Assembly: GCA_016710325.1 (NCBI GenBank) | Contig: JADJXK010000001.1 | Span: forward strand, 930,001 to 994,000 | Length of the DNA stretch: 64,000 nt | Source: Candidatus Leptofilum proximum | Lineage (GTDB): Bacteria > Chloroflexota > Anaerolineae > Promineifilales > Promineifilaceae | Reading direction: 5' to 3' | In this document: positions 43,576 through 51,912 of the stretch, in pieces | How the letters are laid out: the number at the start of each line of letters is the position of its first letter | Numbering within the stretch: position 1 is the first letter of the stretch | Position numbers and translations under genes: made by a program | The notes under the pieces: generated by a model | Databases searched by the model: none | What the model was told of the DNA's origin: nothing | Seen by the model: the letters and a program-made list of their open reading frames with translations, nothing else

Positions 43576-44538
43576 ATGGACTACAAGGATTATTACAGCA
43601 TCCTCGGCGTTTCTAAAACCGCCAGCCAGGATGAAATCAAAAAAGCATACCGCAAACTGGCCCGCAAGTATCACCCGGACTTAAACAAGGATGATCCGCA
43701 GGCAGAACAGCGCTTCAAGGATATTAACGAAGCAAATGAAGTGCTGTCTGACGCCGAGAAGCGGAAGATGTATGACCAGTTCGGCTCGCAGTGGCAGCAG
43801 TACCAGCGTGCTGGCGGCCGTCCTGATGACTTCTGGACGCAGTGGGGTGCTCAGCAGGGTTTTGGTCGCCAGGGCCAGACACGCACCGTCAGCCAGGAAG
43901 AGTTTGAGCAAATGTTTGGCGGCAGCGGGGGCTTTTCAGACTTTTTCGAAGCGCTGTTTGGCCAGATGGGTGGTCGCTCAACCAGAGGTCAAAGCGTCAA
44001 CTTTGGCGACATTTTTGGCCAGCAAGGGCAGACCATCAACCGCAGCCGCGACGTGGAGCATGCCATTGAGATCTCGTTGGCGGAGGCGTTTTATGGCACC
44101 AGCCGAACCATTCAGTGGGAAAACGGCCGTTCCATCGAAGCCAAAATTCCGCGTGGGGTCAAAACCGGCTCCCGCGTCCGACTGAAGGGCCAGGGGCAGG
44201 ATGGCGGCCATCTTTACCTGACCGTCAAAGTACAGCCAGATGGCCAGTTTGAGCGCGACGGGGACGATTTGAAAACGGCCGTGCCCGTTGACCTTTACAC
44301 CACCTTGCTGGGTGGCCAGGTAGATGTCTCCACGATTGATCGGACTGTTAAGCTCACCGTTCCCCCGGAAACTGCCAACGGCAAACAGTTCCGCCTGCGC
44401 GGTTTGGGCATGCCCAATTTGAAAAACCCCGAGGAACGGGGGAACCTTTACGCGACGGTTGAGGTGGCCCTGCCCACCAATCTCAGCCAGGAAGAGAAAG
44501 AGCTGTTCCAAAAATTACGAAAACTCCGAGAAACATGA
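43576..44538 (+). CDS. J-domain chaperone, CbpA type
   Basis: 320 residues. J domain at the N-terminus (DYYSILGVSKTASQDEIKKA, with HPD in KYHPDLNKDDPQAEQ), then a Gly/Phe/Gln-rich linker (about 80-150), then the two beta-rich substrate domains (SLAEAFYGTSRTIQWENGRS, RVRLKGQGQDGGHLYL, FRLRGLGMPNLKNPEERGNL). The Cys-rich zinc domain of DnaJ is absent, so this is a class B J-protein. Its position after dnaK suggests it supplies DnaK's ATPase stimulation in this cluster. GGAAGG precedes the ATG. Confidence 0.93.
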   Translation: MDYKDYYSILGVSKTASQDEIKKAYRKLARKYHPDLNKDDPQAEQRFKDINEANEVLSDAEKRKMYDQFGSQWQQYQRAGGRPDDFWTQWGAQQGFGRQGQTRTVSQEEFEQMFGGSGGFSDFFEALFGQMGGRSTRGQSVNFGDIFGQQGQTINRSRDVEHAIEISLAEAFYGTSRTIQWENGRSIEAKIPRGVKTGSRVRLKGQGQDGGHLYLTVKVQPDGQFERDGDDLKTAVPVDLYTTLLGGQVDVSTIDRTVKLTVPPETANGKQFRLRGLGMPNLKNPEERGNLYATVEVALPTNLSQEEKELFQKLRKLRET

Positions 44539-44547
44539 TCCCTCTCG

Positions 44548-44574
44548 TAGGGGTGGCTCGCGAGCCGCCCCTAC
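44548..44574. repeat. GTAGGGG palindrome, related to the TAGGGGCGAGGC family
   Basis: GTAGGGGTGGCTCG faces CGAGCCGCCCCTAC with no loop, a near-perfect 27-bp palindrome between the J-protein and ClpB genes. Confidence 0.7.
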
Positions 44575-44604
44575 AAAATCATCATGTTCGCGGGGGAGGC
44601 AATA

Positions 44605-47205
44605 ATGAGATTAGACAAATTCACACAAAAAGCCCAGGAAGCGGTTCTGGAAGCACAGAACTTAGCCCAAGGCTATAACCATCCGGCGATTGAGCCGGAG
44701 CACTTGCTGAGTGCGCTTGTGGCGCAAGAAGGCGGCGTGGTGCCGTCACTGCTCAAGCGCATTGGCACGGATACCAACATGCTGCAAAACAGCTTGCAGC
44801 AGGCGCTGGGGCGACTGCCACGCGCCACCGGCAGCAGCGTGCAGGTCGGCCTCGGGCGCAGCCTGAACGCCGTGGTGGAAGAGGCGCAAAACATCGCCGA
44901 CAACATGCGCGACGAATACGTCTCCACCGAGCATTTGCTGATGGCTATGGCCCAACCCAAGGCGGGCAGCGTGCGCGACCTGCTGGCCCGGCACGGCATC
45001 GACTACAACAGCATCATGCAGGCGCTGGCCGCCGTGCGCGGATCGCAGCGTGTTACCAGCCAGAACCCGGAAGCACAATACGAGGCGTTGGTGAAATACG
45101 GCCGTGATCTCACCCAGGAAGCGCGCAAAGGTAAACTCGACCCGGTGATTGGCCGCGATGAGGAAATTCGCCGCGTTATCCAGATATTGAGCCGCCGTAC
45201 CAAAAACAACCCGGTGCTCATTGGCGAACCTGGCGTCGGTAAAACCGCCATTGCCGAAGGGCTGGCCCAACGCATCGTGCGCGGCGACGTACCGCTGGGG
45301 CTGAAAGAAAAGCGATTGGTCGCCCTCGATTTGGGCGCCCTGGTGGCCGGGGCCAAGTATCGCGGCGAGTTTGAAGAGCGGCTCAAAGCCGTCCTCAAAG
45401 AGATTCAGGAAGCTGAAGGCGAGATCATTCTGTTCATTGACGAGATGCACACGCTGGTGGGCGCCGGTGCCGCCGAGGGCAGCATGGACGCCAGCAACAT
45501 GCTCAAACCGCTGCTGGCCCGCGGCGAATTGCACGCCATCGGCGCGACCACGCTGGACGAGTTCCGCAAATACATCGAAAAAGATGCGGCCTTGGAACGC
45601 CGCTTCCAGCCCGTGTTTGTCGGTGAGCCGAGCGTAGAGGACACCATCTCCATTTTGCGCGGGCTGAAGGAGCGCTACGAGGTGCACCATGGCGTGCGTA
45701 TCACCGACGGGGCAACCATTGCCGCCGCCACGTTGAGCAATCGCTACATCACCGACCGCTTCCTGCCGGACAAAGCCATCGACCTGGTGGATGAGGCCGC
45801 CAGCCGCCTGCGCATGGAAATCGACAGCAAACCGGCCGAGCTGGACGTGGTAGACCGCGACATCATGCAGCTGGAAATTGAGCGCGAGGCGCTGAAGAAA
45901 GAGAAAGATAAGGCCAGCAAGGAACGGCTAAAAAAGCTGGAAGAAGAGCTGGCCAACCTGAAAGAGCACAGCACGCAGCTCACCGCGCGCTGGCAGGCGG
46001 AAAAAGAGGCCATCGAGCGCATCCAGTCGGTTAAGGAAGAAATTGACCAGGTGAACGTGCAGATTGAGCAGGCGCAGCGGGCGATGGATTACCAGAAGGC
46101 GGCAGAATTGCAGTACGGCCGTCTCCACGAGCTAGAACAATCGCTCCGGCAGGCAAGCGACAAGCTCAGCACCATGCAGCAAGACGGGGCCATGCTCAAG
46201 GAAGAAGTGGGCGCAGAAGAGATTGCCCAGATTGTGGCCAAATGGACCGGCATCCCGGTGAGCAAGCTGCTCGAAGGCGAAGTGGAAAAGCTGGTCTTGA
46301 TGGAAGATCGCCTGCACGACCGCGTGGTGGGCCAGGACGAAGCGATTCGCGCCGTGGCCGCCGCCGTGCGCCGCAGCCGTTCTGGTCTGCAAGATCCCAA
46401 CCGCCCCATCGGCAGCTTCATCTTCCTGGGGCCAACCGGCGTCGGTAAAACCGAGCTGGCCCGCGCCCTGGCGGAGTTCCTGTTTGACGATGAGCGCAGC
46501 ATGGTGCGTATCGACATGAGCGAATACCAGGAGCGGCACACGGTCGCCCGGCTCATCGGCGCGCCGCCCGGCTACGTGGGCTACGATGAGGGTGGTCAGT
46601 TGACGGAGGCTGTGCGACGACGGCCGTATTCCGTCGTGCTGTTTGATGAAGTCGAGAAAGCGCATCCTGAGGTGTTCAACGTGTTCTTGCAGGTGTTGGA
46701 TGACGGCCGTCTCACCGATGGCCAGGGTCGCACCGTTGATTTCCGCAACACGGTCATCATCATGACCAGCAACATCGGCAGCCAGTACATCCTGGACACC
46801 AGCGACGAAGCGGTTATGGAAGACCGCGTCATGGCCGCCCTGCGCGACCACTTCCGGCCCGAATTCCTGAACCGGGTAGATGAAATTGTGCTGTTCCACC
46901 GGCTAACACGGGAAGAGTTACGCGAGATTGCCCAGATTCAGCTCAACCAGATGCGCGATCTGCTGGACCGGCGCGGCATTTCGGTGACGCTTACGCCTGC
47001 GGCTACCGACCGCCTCATCGAGGAAGGGTACGACCCGGTGTACGGCGCCCGGCCGCTCAAGCGGGTGATCCAGCGGCAAATCATCGATCCGCTGGCGCTC
47101 AAGCTTATTCAGGGCGACATCCACGATGGGGATCATGTCTCGGTGGATGTGAAGGATGGGGCGTTGGATTTTAGTGTGGTGGAAACGATTCCTGCGTTGC
47201 CCTGA
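44605..47205 (+). CDS. clpB: ATP-dependent disaggregase ClpB
   Basis: 866 residues from the ATG at 44605, with GGGAGG upstream. N-terminal Clp repeats (1-145), NBD1 with Walker A GEPGVGKTAIAEG and Walker B IILFIDEMHTLVGAG, a coiled-coil M domain (about 405-525, rich in Lys/Glu), NBD2 with Walker A GPTGVGKTELARA and a Walker B region VVLFDEVEKAHPEVFN, and a C-terminal domain ending near residue 860. Hexameric ring that extracts proteins from aggregates together with DnaK. The ATPase and M-domain order is full length. Confidence 0.97.
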   Translation: MRLDKFTQKAQEAVLEAQNLAQGYNHPAIEPEHLLSALVAQEGGVVPSLLKRIGTDTNMLQNSLQQALGRLPRATGSSVQVGLGRSLNAVVEEAQNIADNMRDEYVSTEHLLMAMAQPKAGSVRDLLARHGIDYNSIMQALAAVRGSQRVTSQNPEAQYEALVKYGRDLTQEARKGKLDPVIGRDEEIRRVIQILSRRTKNNPVLIGEPGVGKTAIAEGLAQRIVRGDVPLGLKEKRLVALDLGALVAGAKYRGEFEERLKAVLKEIQEAEGEIILFIDEMHTLVGAGAAEGSMDASNMLKPLLARGELHAIGATTLDEFRKYIEKDAALERRFQPVFVGEPSVEDTISILRGLKERYEVHHGVRITDGATIAAATLSNRYITDRFLPDKAIDLVDEAASRLRMEIDSKPAELDVVDRDIMQLEIEREALKKEKDKASKERLKKLEEELANLKEHSTQLTARWQAEKEAIERIQSVKEEIDQVNVQIEQAQRAMDYQKAAELQYGRLHELEQSLRQASDKLSTMQQDGAMLKEEVGAEEIAQIVAKWTGIPVSKLLEGEVEKLVLMEDRLHDRVVGQDEAIRAVAAAVRRSRSGLQDPNRPIGSFIFLGPTGVGKTELARALAEFLFDDERSMVRIDMSEYQERHTVARLIGAPPGYVGYDEGGQLTEAVRRRPYSVVLFDEVEKAHPEVFNVFLQVLDDGRLTDGQGRTVDFRNTVIIMTSNIGSQYILDTSDEAVMEDRVMAALRDHFRPEFLNRVDEIVLFHRLTREELREIAQIQLNQMRDLLDRRGISVTLTPAATDRLIEEGYDPVYGARPLKRVIQRQIIDPLALKLIQGDIHDGDHVSVDVKDGALDFSVVETIPALP

Positions 47206-47218
47206 TCGCCGTGGGCTG

Positions 47219-47325
47219 ATGGCGATTCAAAAATAAAATCGGTAATAAACTTGACACTGAATCGCCTTAAATGAACCTGAAGTGTTTCCGCTAGCGTTTA
47301 CCGATTTAATTTCTTCAGGTTCATA
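47219..47325. repeat. interleaved inverted repeats next to the RAYT repeat
   Basis: Arms occur in the order a-b-a'-c-b'-c'. Arm a is GGCGATTCA (47220-47228) with TGAATCGCC (about 47257-47265). Arm b is AAATCGGTAA (about 47236-47245) with TTACCGATTT (about 47298-47307). Arm c is ATGAACCTGAAG (about 47270-47281) with CTTCAGGTTCAT (about 47312-47323). Arms a/b and b/c cross, so all three cannot form in one simple nested fold. Confidence 0.65.
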
Positions 47326-47328
47326 AGC

Positions 47329-47414
47329 CCTCGGCTAGTTGTGGAAGCCCCACAGGAGCTAATACAGCCTCGGAGAGGCTTTCATAACTAGCCGGGCCGT
47401 TTACGGCCTGGCGA
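47329..47414. repeat. RAYT-linked palindromic repeat, downstream copy
   Basis: Starts CCTCGG then CTAGTTGTGGAAGCCC and ends GGCTTTCATAACTAGCCG then GGGCCGTTTACGGCCTGGCG. The CGGCTAGTT and AACTAGCCG ends pair, and GGCCGTTTACGGCC forms a second small hairpin. The upstream copy is at 47882-47942. Confidence 0.8.
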
Positions 47415-47421
47415 TCCGGTT

Positions 47422-47844
47422 TCACACCCCTACATCAGCTTCTTCAACTCGCTCTAGAGCTAACCACAAGTCGTTTTGGGTATGATGCTCCCACTGATTC
47501 ACAACATACGTCACAACGCGCGGCAACGCTTTTTTGCTCAATGAAAAAACGCCATAACCATCTTGCCAATAAAGCGAGCTGCCAAAGCCTTTTTGATGGT
47601 TCACCCAATGTGAACTGGCACCCTTTAATTGCCCGACAAAATTGGCTACCGCAATAGTGGGCGGAATAGAAGCTACAACGTGAACATGCTCTTCCATGCC
47701 ACCCACTGCGTGAAAAACGCCACCCAATGAAATGATTTTGCCGCGTAAATAATTGTGGAGTGCAGTGTCTATCTCAGAGGTTATAAGAAGGTCGCGGCCT
47801 TTAGTGGCCCAAACGATGTGGTAGTAGAGTTGCCAATATGCCAA
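47422..47844 (-). CDS. IS200/IS605-type transposase (RAYT-like), Y1 HUH
   Basis: 140 residues. Single-strand transposase of the Y1 class: HUH motif HVHVV (His53, His55) and a candidate nucleophile Tyr97 in YWQDGYGVFSLSKKAL. N-terminal YYHIVWATKGRDLLI is the usual first strand. It is the size of an IS200 TnpA, with no TnpB partner. A palindromic repeat lies on both sides (47329-47414 and 47882-47942) and one half-copy lies 40 kb away, the arrangement of REP-associated tyrosine transposases. Activity cannot be inferred. Confidence 0.87.
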   Translation of the reverse strand: MAYWQLYYHIVWATKGRDLLITSEIDTALHNYLRGKIISLGGVFHAVGGMEEHVHVVASIPPTIAVANFVGQLKGASSHWVNHQKGFGSSLYWQDGYGVFSLSKKALPRVVTYVVNQWEHHTQNDLWLALERVEEADVGV

Positions 47845-47881
47845 TTTTCCCTCCTGAGCGTACGCGATGGGCTAAAGCCCA

Positions 47882-47942
47882 CCGCTAGTTGTGGAAGCCC
47901 TTTGGGCTTTCATGACTAGCCGGGCCATTTACGGCTCGGCGG
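47882..47942. repeat. RAYT-linked palindromic repeat, upstream copy
   Basis: CGCTAGTTGTGGAAGCCC, then GGGCTTTCATGACTAGCCG and GGGCCATTTACGGCTCGGCG. It is a shorter form of 47329-47414. It extends into the 3' end of the lipoprotein gene and includes its TAA stop (47929-47931). Confidence 0.8.
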
Positions 47943-50310
47943 GTACCACTTTGCGCCGCGCCATGATGGCAAATGAATCCTCTGGGAAGTCATGCCACAA
48001 TTGCCAATAGGTCTCCACGGCTTGCTGTTCCTGACCGGAAAGCTCGTAGGCTAAGGCCAGAAGATAGTAGGCTTCGGATAAATTGGCTTCGTAATTGGCA
48101 GTGTAGTAGGAAAGCATTACGGCCGTTTCCTCAAACCTTTGCTCCTCAAACAACATCACTTTGGCTCTTTCAACAAGCATATAGGGTGATGTACCCAAGA
48201 AATAAGGTACGTCCGTTGCCGCTGTCTCAAAATCCTCAACTGCTGGGTTCCAGCGGAATGTCAATTGGTGAAACCGATAAGTTGTCGGTAAGAAGTTAAC
48301 TGTAACGACAAGCCCATTTTCTTGTTGATCAAGGGCAAAATTCTCGACATTGTAAAGTAATTCATAACGGACATAACGTTGAACAGTTCTTTCTTCACTC
48401 TGGATATTGACCTGGAATATATGAAGAGCTTCAGTAATTTGAACAAAATGCAGCGGAGGATTATCGCCCTGCGGCACTTCGGTCTCCCATTTTGTTAACG
48501 TTGTGGCATCGAAGTCTAGCGGAACGAACTCCAAACCAGACTCTGTCGTAAAAATTGCATAGGTTATTCGTCCAGGACCGTATAAATCATTAGATTCTCT
48601 TGTAAAGAGTGTCTCATTGTGTTCATCACCGTCTAAATCCATGAAAGTTACCTCCACAATCGAAACTCCATGAACCTTTAGGAAGGTAACTGCGTCCTCC
48701 GCGTCCAAGAAAGTAGTTTGATCCTGGAGAATTTCCCAAGCTTTCGTTGAGTCACAGGGGAAACCATTCTGTGTATACCCCCAAGACGCTAAATAATCCG
48801 ATGAAAAACTTGAAGGTTCCGCGAACGCATCTAGCATTACCTGTTTGGCAACAGAACAAGACTCGTAAATGTCGGAATCTGTTTGGTACACATTTAGAAA
48901 TGCTTGAGCAGCAAGGGAGAGGGTGGGGGTGATAGGGTTGACAGGCTCATCAATAAGCTGCTGGAGGGCGGCACGGCCGTCTTCAACCTGAGAATGCACG
49001 GCATATAACCACCCCTGCTGAAAGCGCAGAAAATCAGGATAGCTGGGATGGACACTGCTCGGCGGGTTTATGCCCCATTGGTTTAGAAGATCGTCGATGG
49101 CTTGAACGGCCGTTTCCCATTCACCAATCGCAACATTGTAATCAATCCATTCAAGCGGATCTTCACCAGAGATGGGCAAGATCGTTGTATCCCGCAGAAC
49201 ATAATGCGATTGATCCCAAACATATACCTGCTCCATCCAGGTAGCTGCCCGGTCAGACAGAAAATGAAAAAGATTGAGCTGAATAGGTTGAGCACCGTTT
49301 ACCTCCGCCGGTAAAAACTGCCATTCATCCCAGCATAGAGGAAGGCTAATACCCTGGCCATCCGGCTGTTTCGCAAGGTTTACAAATTGAGTCCCTTGCC
49401 ATTGCAGCACCAAAACAGTCGTTGCACACATGGTTCCAGATTGGAAACGTATGGAAAGAGCAGCCTCTGGAATGCCGTCTCCTGTATGGTCAGCAAAAAC
49501 GGGTGTGTCTTTCCAAAATGCATTTCCTTCATTCCACAAATCAACAATAGGAATCACATCAAAGCTTTGACTCTCCAAAACATCCAAAGCGAAATAGAGA
49601 CCATCATCCCCACCAGAGACATTTGTCTGGATTTTGTAGATTGGAATCGTACGGCCGTCTCCAAGCAAATTCTCTACTTCTGCCACTGGCCGAATCGTGA
49701 AATCATTAAATTGTGCCCATGCTTCATGGTGATAAATCCCCTGATTTAGGCCAGCCTCTAACATAGCTTCTATTTGCTGACTGGGATTATTCTTTGTTAT
49801 GCCCAATTGTGTTGTTGCCAGGACTCGCTGCCAGGCAACTTTCTCCATTTGGCTGCTCGTTGGGAAACGCAAAATTGCTTCATAAGCCGCTATTTCTAGG
49901 GGCCTGTGGGAATATTGATACCTTTCTATTTCACTGGCATACCCAATGTCAGAATCCCAATCAACTGGGTCAATTCGGGTTTGCATTTCGCTCACCAAAT
50001 CAAGGGCATCTTGCTCGGTCCATTCTTTTAGCTGGTAGGTTGCGGGTTGAGACTCCGGTGTTGGTAGGAAGGTGGGAACGGCCGTAACCGTTAGCGTTGC
50101 GGTTACTTCTGGTGTGGAAGTTAGAGGCAAAGTCGCCGCAGACAGAGGTGTGAGTATAAAAGTAGGCGTTGCCGCCACAGTAACTGTGGCACTGGGCAAT
50201 TCTGCCTCCTGAGTGACAGCGACTCGCGATACAGAATTCACGTTATTCTGACAACTTGCAACCACACATATAATCAAAAAAACACAAGCAAAAAGGCTAA
50301 ATTTGCGCAT
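47929..50310 (-). CDS. large lipoprotein, TPR-like C-terminus
   Basis: 793 residues from the ATG at 50310; an in-frame start at 50346 adds 12 residues. Lipobox VVASC follows a short hydrophobic core. A Thr/Pro/Val-rich spacer (about 40-95) comes next, then an unrecognised domain with alternating strands and a region of VEVTFMDLDGDEHNETLFTR. The C-terminal part (about 720-785) has tandem helices like TPRs (AKVMLFEEQRFEETAVMLSY, then YYLLALAYELSGQEQQAVET). The last residues AEP and the stop are encoded by a RAYT-linked repeat, so the natural end was probably overwritten. Function unknown. Confidence 0.72.
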   Translation of the reverse strand: MRKFSLFACVFLIICVVASCQNNVNSVSRVAVTQEAELPSATVTVAATPTFILTPLSAATLPLTSTPEVTATLTVTAVPTFLPTPESQPATYQLKEWTEQDALDLVSEMQTRIDPVDWDSDIGYASEIERYQYSHRPLEIAAYEAILRFPTSSQMEKVAWQRVLATTQLGITKNNPSQQIEAMLEAGLNQGIYHHEAWAQFNDFTIRPVAEVENLLGDGRTIPIYKIQTNVSGGDDGLYFALDVLESQSFDVIPIVDLWNEGNAFWKDTPVFADHTGDGIPEAALSIRFQSGTMCATTVLVLQWQGTQFVNLAKQPDGQGISLPLCWDEWQFLPAEVNGAQPIQLNLFHFLSDRAATWMEQVYVWDQSHYVLRDTTILPISGEDPLEWIDYNVAIGEWETAVQAIDDLLNQWGINPPSSVHPSYPDFLRFQQGWLYAVHSQVEDGRAALQQLIDEPVNPITPTLSLAAQAFLNVYQTDSDIYESCSVAKQVMLDAFAEPSSFSSDYLASWGYTQNGFPCDSTKAWEILQDQTTFLDAEDAVTFLKVHGVSIVEVTFMDLDGDEHNETLFTRESNDLYGPGRITYAIFTTESGLEFVPLDFDATTLTKWETEVPQGDNPPLHFVQITEALHIFQVNIQSEERTVQRYVRYELLYNVENFALDQQENGLVVTVNFLPTTYRFHQLTFRWNPAVEDFETAATDVPYFLGTSPYMLVERAKVMLFEEQRFEETAVMLSYYTANYEANLSEAYYLLALAYELSGQEQQAVETYWQLWHDFPEDSFAIMARRKVVPAEP

Positions 50311-50394
50311 CTCAACCCCACTTTTACTGGACATACACAGTAGCATACATCTGAGAGTCAGAGCGGGTCAAATTTCCCAAATTTCCCAAATGTA

Positions 50395-50426
50395 AAACGG
50401 CTAACACCACGCGGTGTTAGCCGTTT
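50395..50426. terminator. perfect 14-bp stem-loop between divergent genes
   Basis: AAACGGCTAACACC (50395-50408) pairs exactly with GGTGTTAGCCGTTT (50413-50426) around a 4-nt loop. It lies between the divergent lipoprotein and DUF2062 genes, where a terminator would not be expected, so a regulatory site or a repeat is more likely than true termination. Confidence 0.5.
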
Positions 50427-50514
50427 ACGTTTCTGGCCGCAGCGTCGGGTTGGCACGGGGATGGCGTATGGTTTCAGCCCATCTTACACGCCGCGAATTG
50501 TGTACACTGCCAGC

Positions 50515-50997
50515 ATGGAAATGAAAGTTGATTTGTCCTTAAACCAAATATCGTTTCCCAACCTGCTGAACGAGCTACGGGCAAAAGCGAAGGCGCTGCT
50601 AAACGCCGATGCTTCGGCCCACAACCAGGCCATGGGGTTTGCCCTCGGTACATTTATCAGCATCCTGCCCACGCCGGGGCTTAACTTTGCCCTGTCGCTG
50701 CTGCTGGCCAGCTGGTTCCGGCTGCACAAAGCCACGGTCCTGCTCTCTCTAGCTGTGTGGAATGTGTTTGTTACCGCGCCCTTTATGGCGTTGAGCTATC
50801 GCCTGGGGAACTGGTTGTTCCCAGCGCCTGTCACCGCCTCGGTTACGGCGCAGTGGCAGGCACAGGTGCTTTCCTTTGTGCAGGGGTTTTTGGTGGGGAA
50901 TTTGATTGTGGCGGGGGTGGTTACGGCCGTTTCCTACACTATCGTCCTCGGCATCTTCTGGCTTCTGCGGGAAAAGCAAAAGTCTGCCACCGCTTAG
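50515..50997 (+). CDS. DUF2062 membrane protein
   Basis: 160 residues from the ATG at 50515; there is no clear ribosome site, and an upstream in-frame start at 50461 overlaps the region after a hairpin. DUF2062 pattern: AMGFALGTFISILPTPGLNF, LLLASWFRLHKATVLLSLAV WNVFVTAPFMALSY, and two further hydrophobic helices near the end (VQGFLVGNLIVAGVV and TIVLGIFWLL). Family members are small integral membrane proteins of unknown function, sometimes linked to glycosyltransferases. Confidence 0.82.
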   Translation: MEMKVDLSLNQISFPNLLNELRAKAKALLNADASAHNQAMGFALGTFISILPTPGLNFALSLLLASWFRLHKATVLLSLAVWNVFVTAPFMALSYRLGNWLFPAPVTASVTAQWQAQVLSFVQGFLVGNLIVAGVVTAVSYTIVLGIFWLLREKQKSATA

Positions 50998-51072
50998 CAG
51001 CACCTATAATCGCCATACACTTACTGGATGTAACCCGTGTTGTAAGTAAACCGGACTAGAGTACCACTCTAG

Positions 51073-51155
51073 GGCAGCGCCGCACAACCTCCTCTCCCAA
51101 GGTTGTATGATGCTCAGGATACGGCTTCAGACTTTTGCGGCGCTGCCTTTTTTTT
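51073..51155 (+). ncRNA. candidate structured RNA with terminator-like closing stem
   Basis: The outer arms GGCAGCGCCGC (51073-51083) and GCGGCGCTGCC (51137-51147) are perfectly complementary and are followed by eight T. Inside are a perfect hairpin ACAACCT/AGGTTGT (51084-51106) stacked on the outer stem and a weaker TGATGC/GCTTCA stem (about 51108-51129), giving a possible three-way junction of about 75 nt ending in a terminator. No known riboswitch, SRP or 6S motif is recognised. The nearby DUF2062 gene ends at 50997. Confidence 0.5.
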
Positions 51156-51247
51156 ATGCTATTTTTTGGCTGTCAGATGTTTCGTAAGAAATTGCTTTTA
51201 ACTTATTCATTAACTTCTTCACGCTTAATTAAAGCTTATTCTGCTCC

Positions 51248-51282
51248 AGACGCCGTGCTCCCCGCACGGCGTCTCTCCTTTT
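51248..51282 (+). terminator. rho-independent terminator-like hairpin
   Basis: AGACGCCGTGC (51248-51258) and GCACGGCGTCT (51264-51274) form a perfect 11-bp stem with loop TCCCC, followed by CTCCTTTT. It is a second terminator in the 468-bp gap before the CBS gene. No coding region is seen in the gap. Confidence 0.7.
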
Positions 51283-51465
51283 ATGGGGGTTTCACCAGAC
51301 CCACTCACTTCTCCTGACGCTTTATTTGCAGTTGTCATTGCGAACCGGTGACTTTTGTTACTGAGAAGCGTTTCCCGCCATGTTGTACCATGCGAATGAA
51401 CGACCCCGGCAAACCAGAGCCGTTCAGGACGCCATAATTCTCACGCAACTACAGGAGCTGTACCC

Positions 51466-51912
51466 ATGAAAAAAGAGCTCGTTCGCGAATGGATGTCGCA
51501 AGAAGTCATTTCCGTCAAGCCAGAAACCACTTTGCCGCAAGCCCATCAGATTATGATGGATGAAGAGATTCGCCGCTTGCCCGTGGTGGATGATCAGGGT
51601 TTGCTTGTGGGGATCGTCACCCTGGGCGATGTGCGTGGGGCGCAGCCATCCCCAGCTACCTCGTTGAGCATTTGGGAGCTGAACTACCTGCTCTCCAGCC
51701 TCACCGTCGAGAAAATCATGACGCCCAAGCCAATGACTATTAAACCGGAAGCCACCATTGGCGAAGCTGCCCGCACGATGCTGGAACACCGCATTAGCGG
51801 CCTGCCGGTTGTGGACCAGAACGGTAAGCTGGCGGGCATCATCACCGAGTCAGACATTTTTAGCATGGTTGTCGTTCACGAATGGAGCGAAAACGAATCG
51901 GACCCAGCGTGA
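51466..51912 (+). CDS. CBS domain pair protein
   Basis: 148 residues after AGGAG. Two tandem CBS domains: the first with VREWMSQEVISVKPETTLPQ, then RRLPVVDDQGLLVGIVTLGD; the second with KIMTPKPMTIKPEATIGEAA, then RISGLPVVDQNGKLAGIITE. Such pairs bind adenine nucleotides and regulate partners or act as sensors. The 3' end overlaps the end of convergent carB by 37 bp. Confidence 0.93.
   Translation: MKKELVREWMSQEVISVKPETTLPQAHQIMMDEEIRRLPVVDDQGLLVGIVTLGDVRGAQPSPATSLSIWELNYLLSSLTVEKIMTPKPMTIKPEATIGEAARTMLEHRISGLPVVDQNGKLAGIITESDIFSMVVVHEWSENESDPA

Noticed and set aside
50395..50426. Ordinary terminator for an upstream gene
   Set aside because: The genes on both sides start away from it, so no transcript is expected to end here; kept only as a stem-loop of unknown role.
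51073..51155. Small SRP RNA or 6S RNA
   Set aside because: The conserved SRP loop (GGAAGCAGCC-type) is absent and the length and fold do not match 6S.
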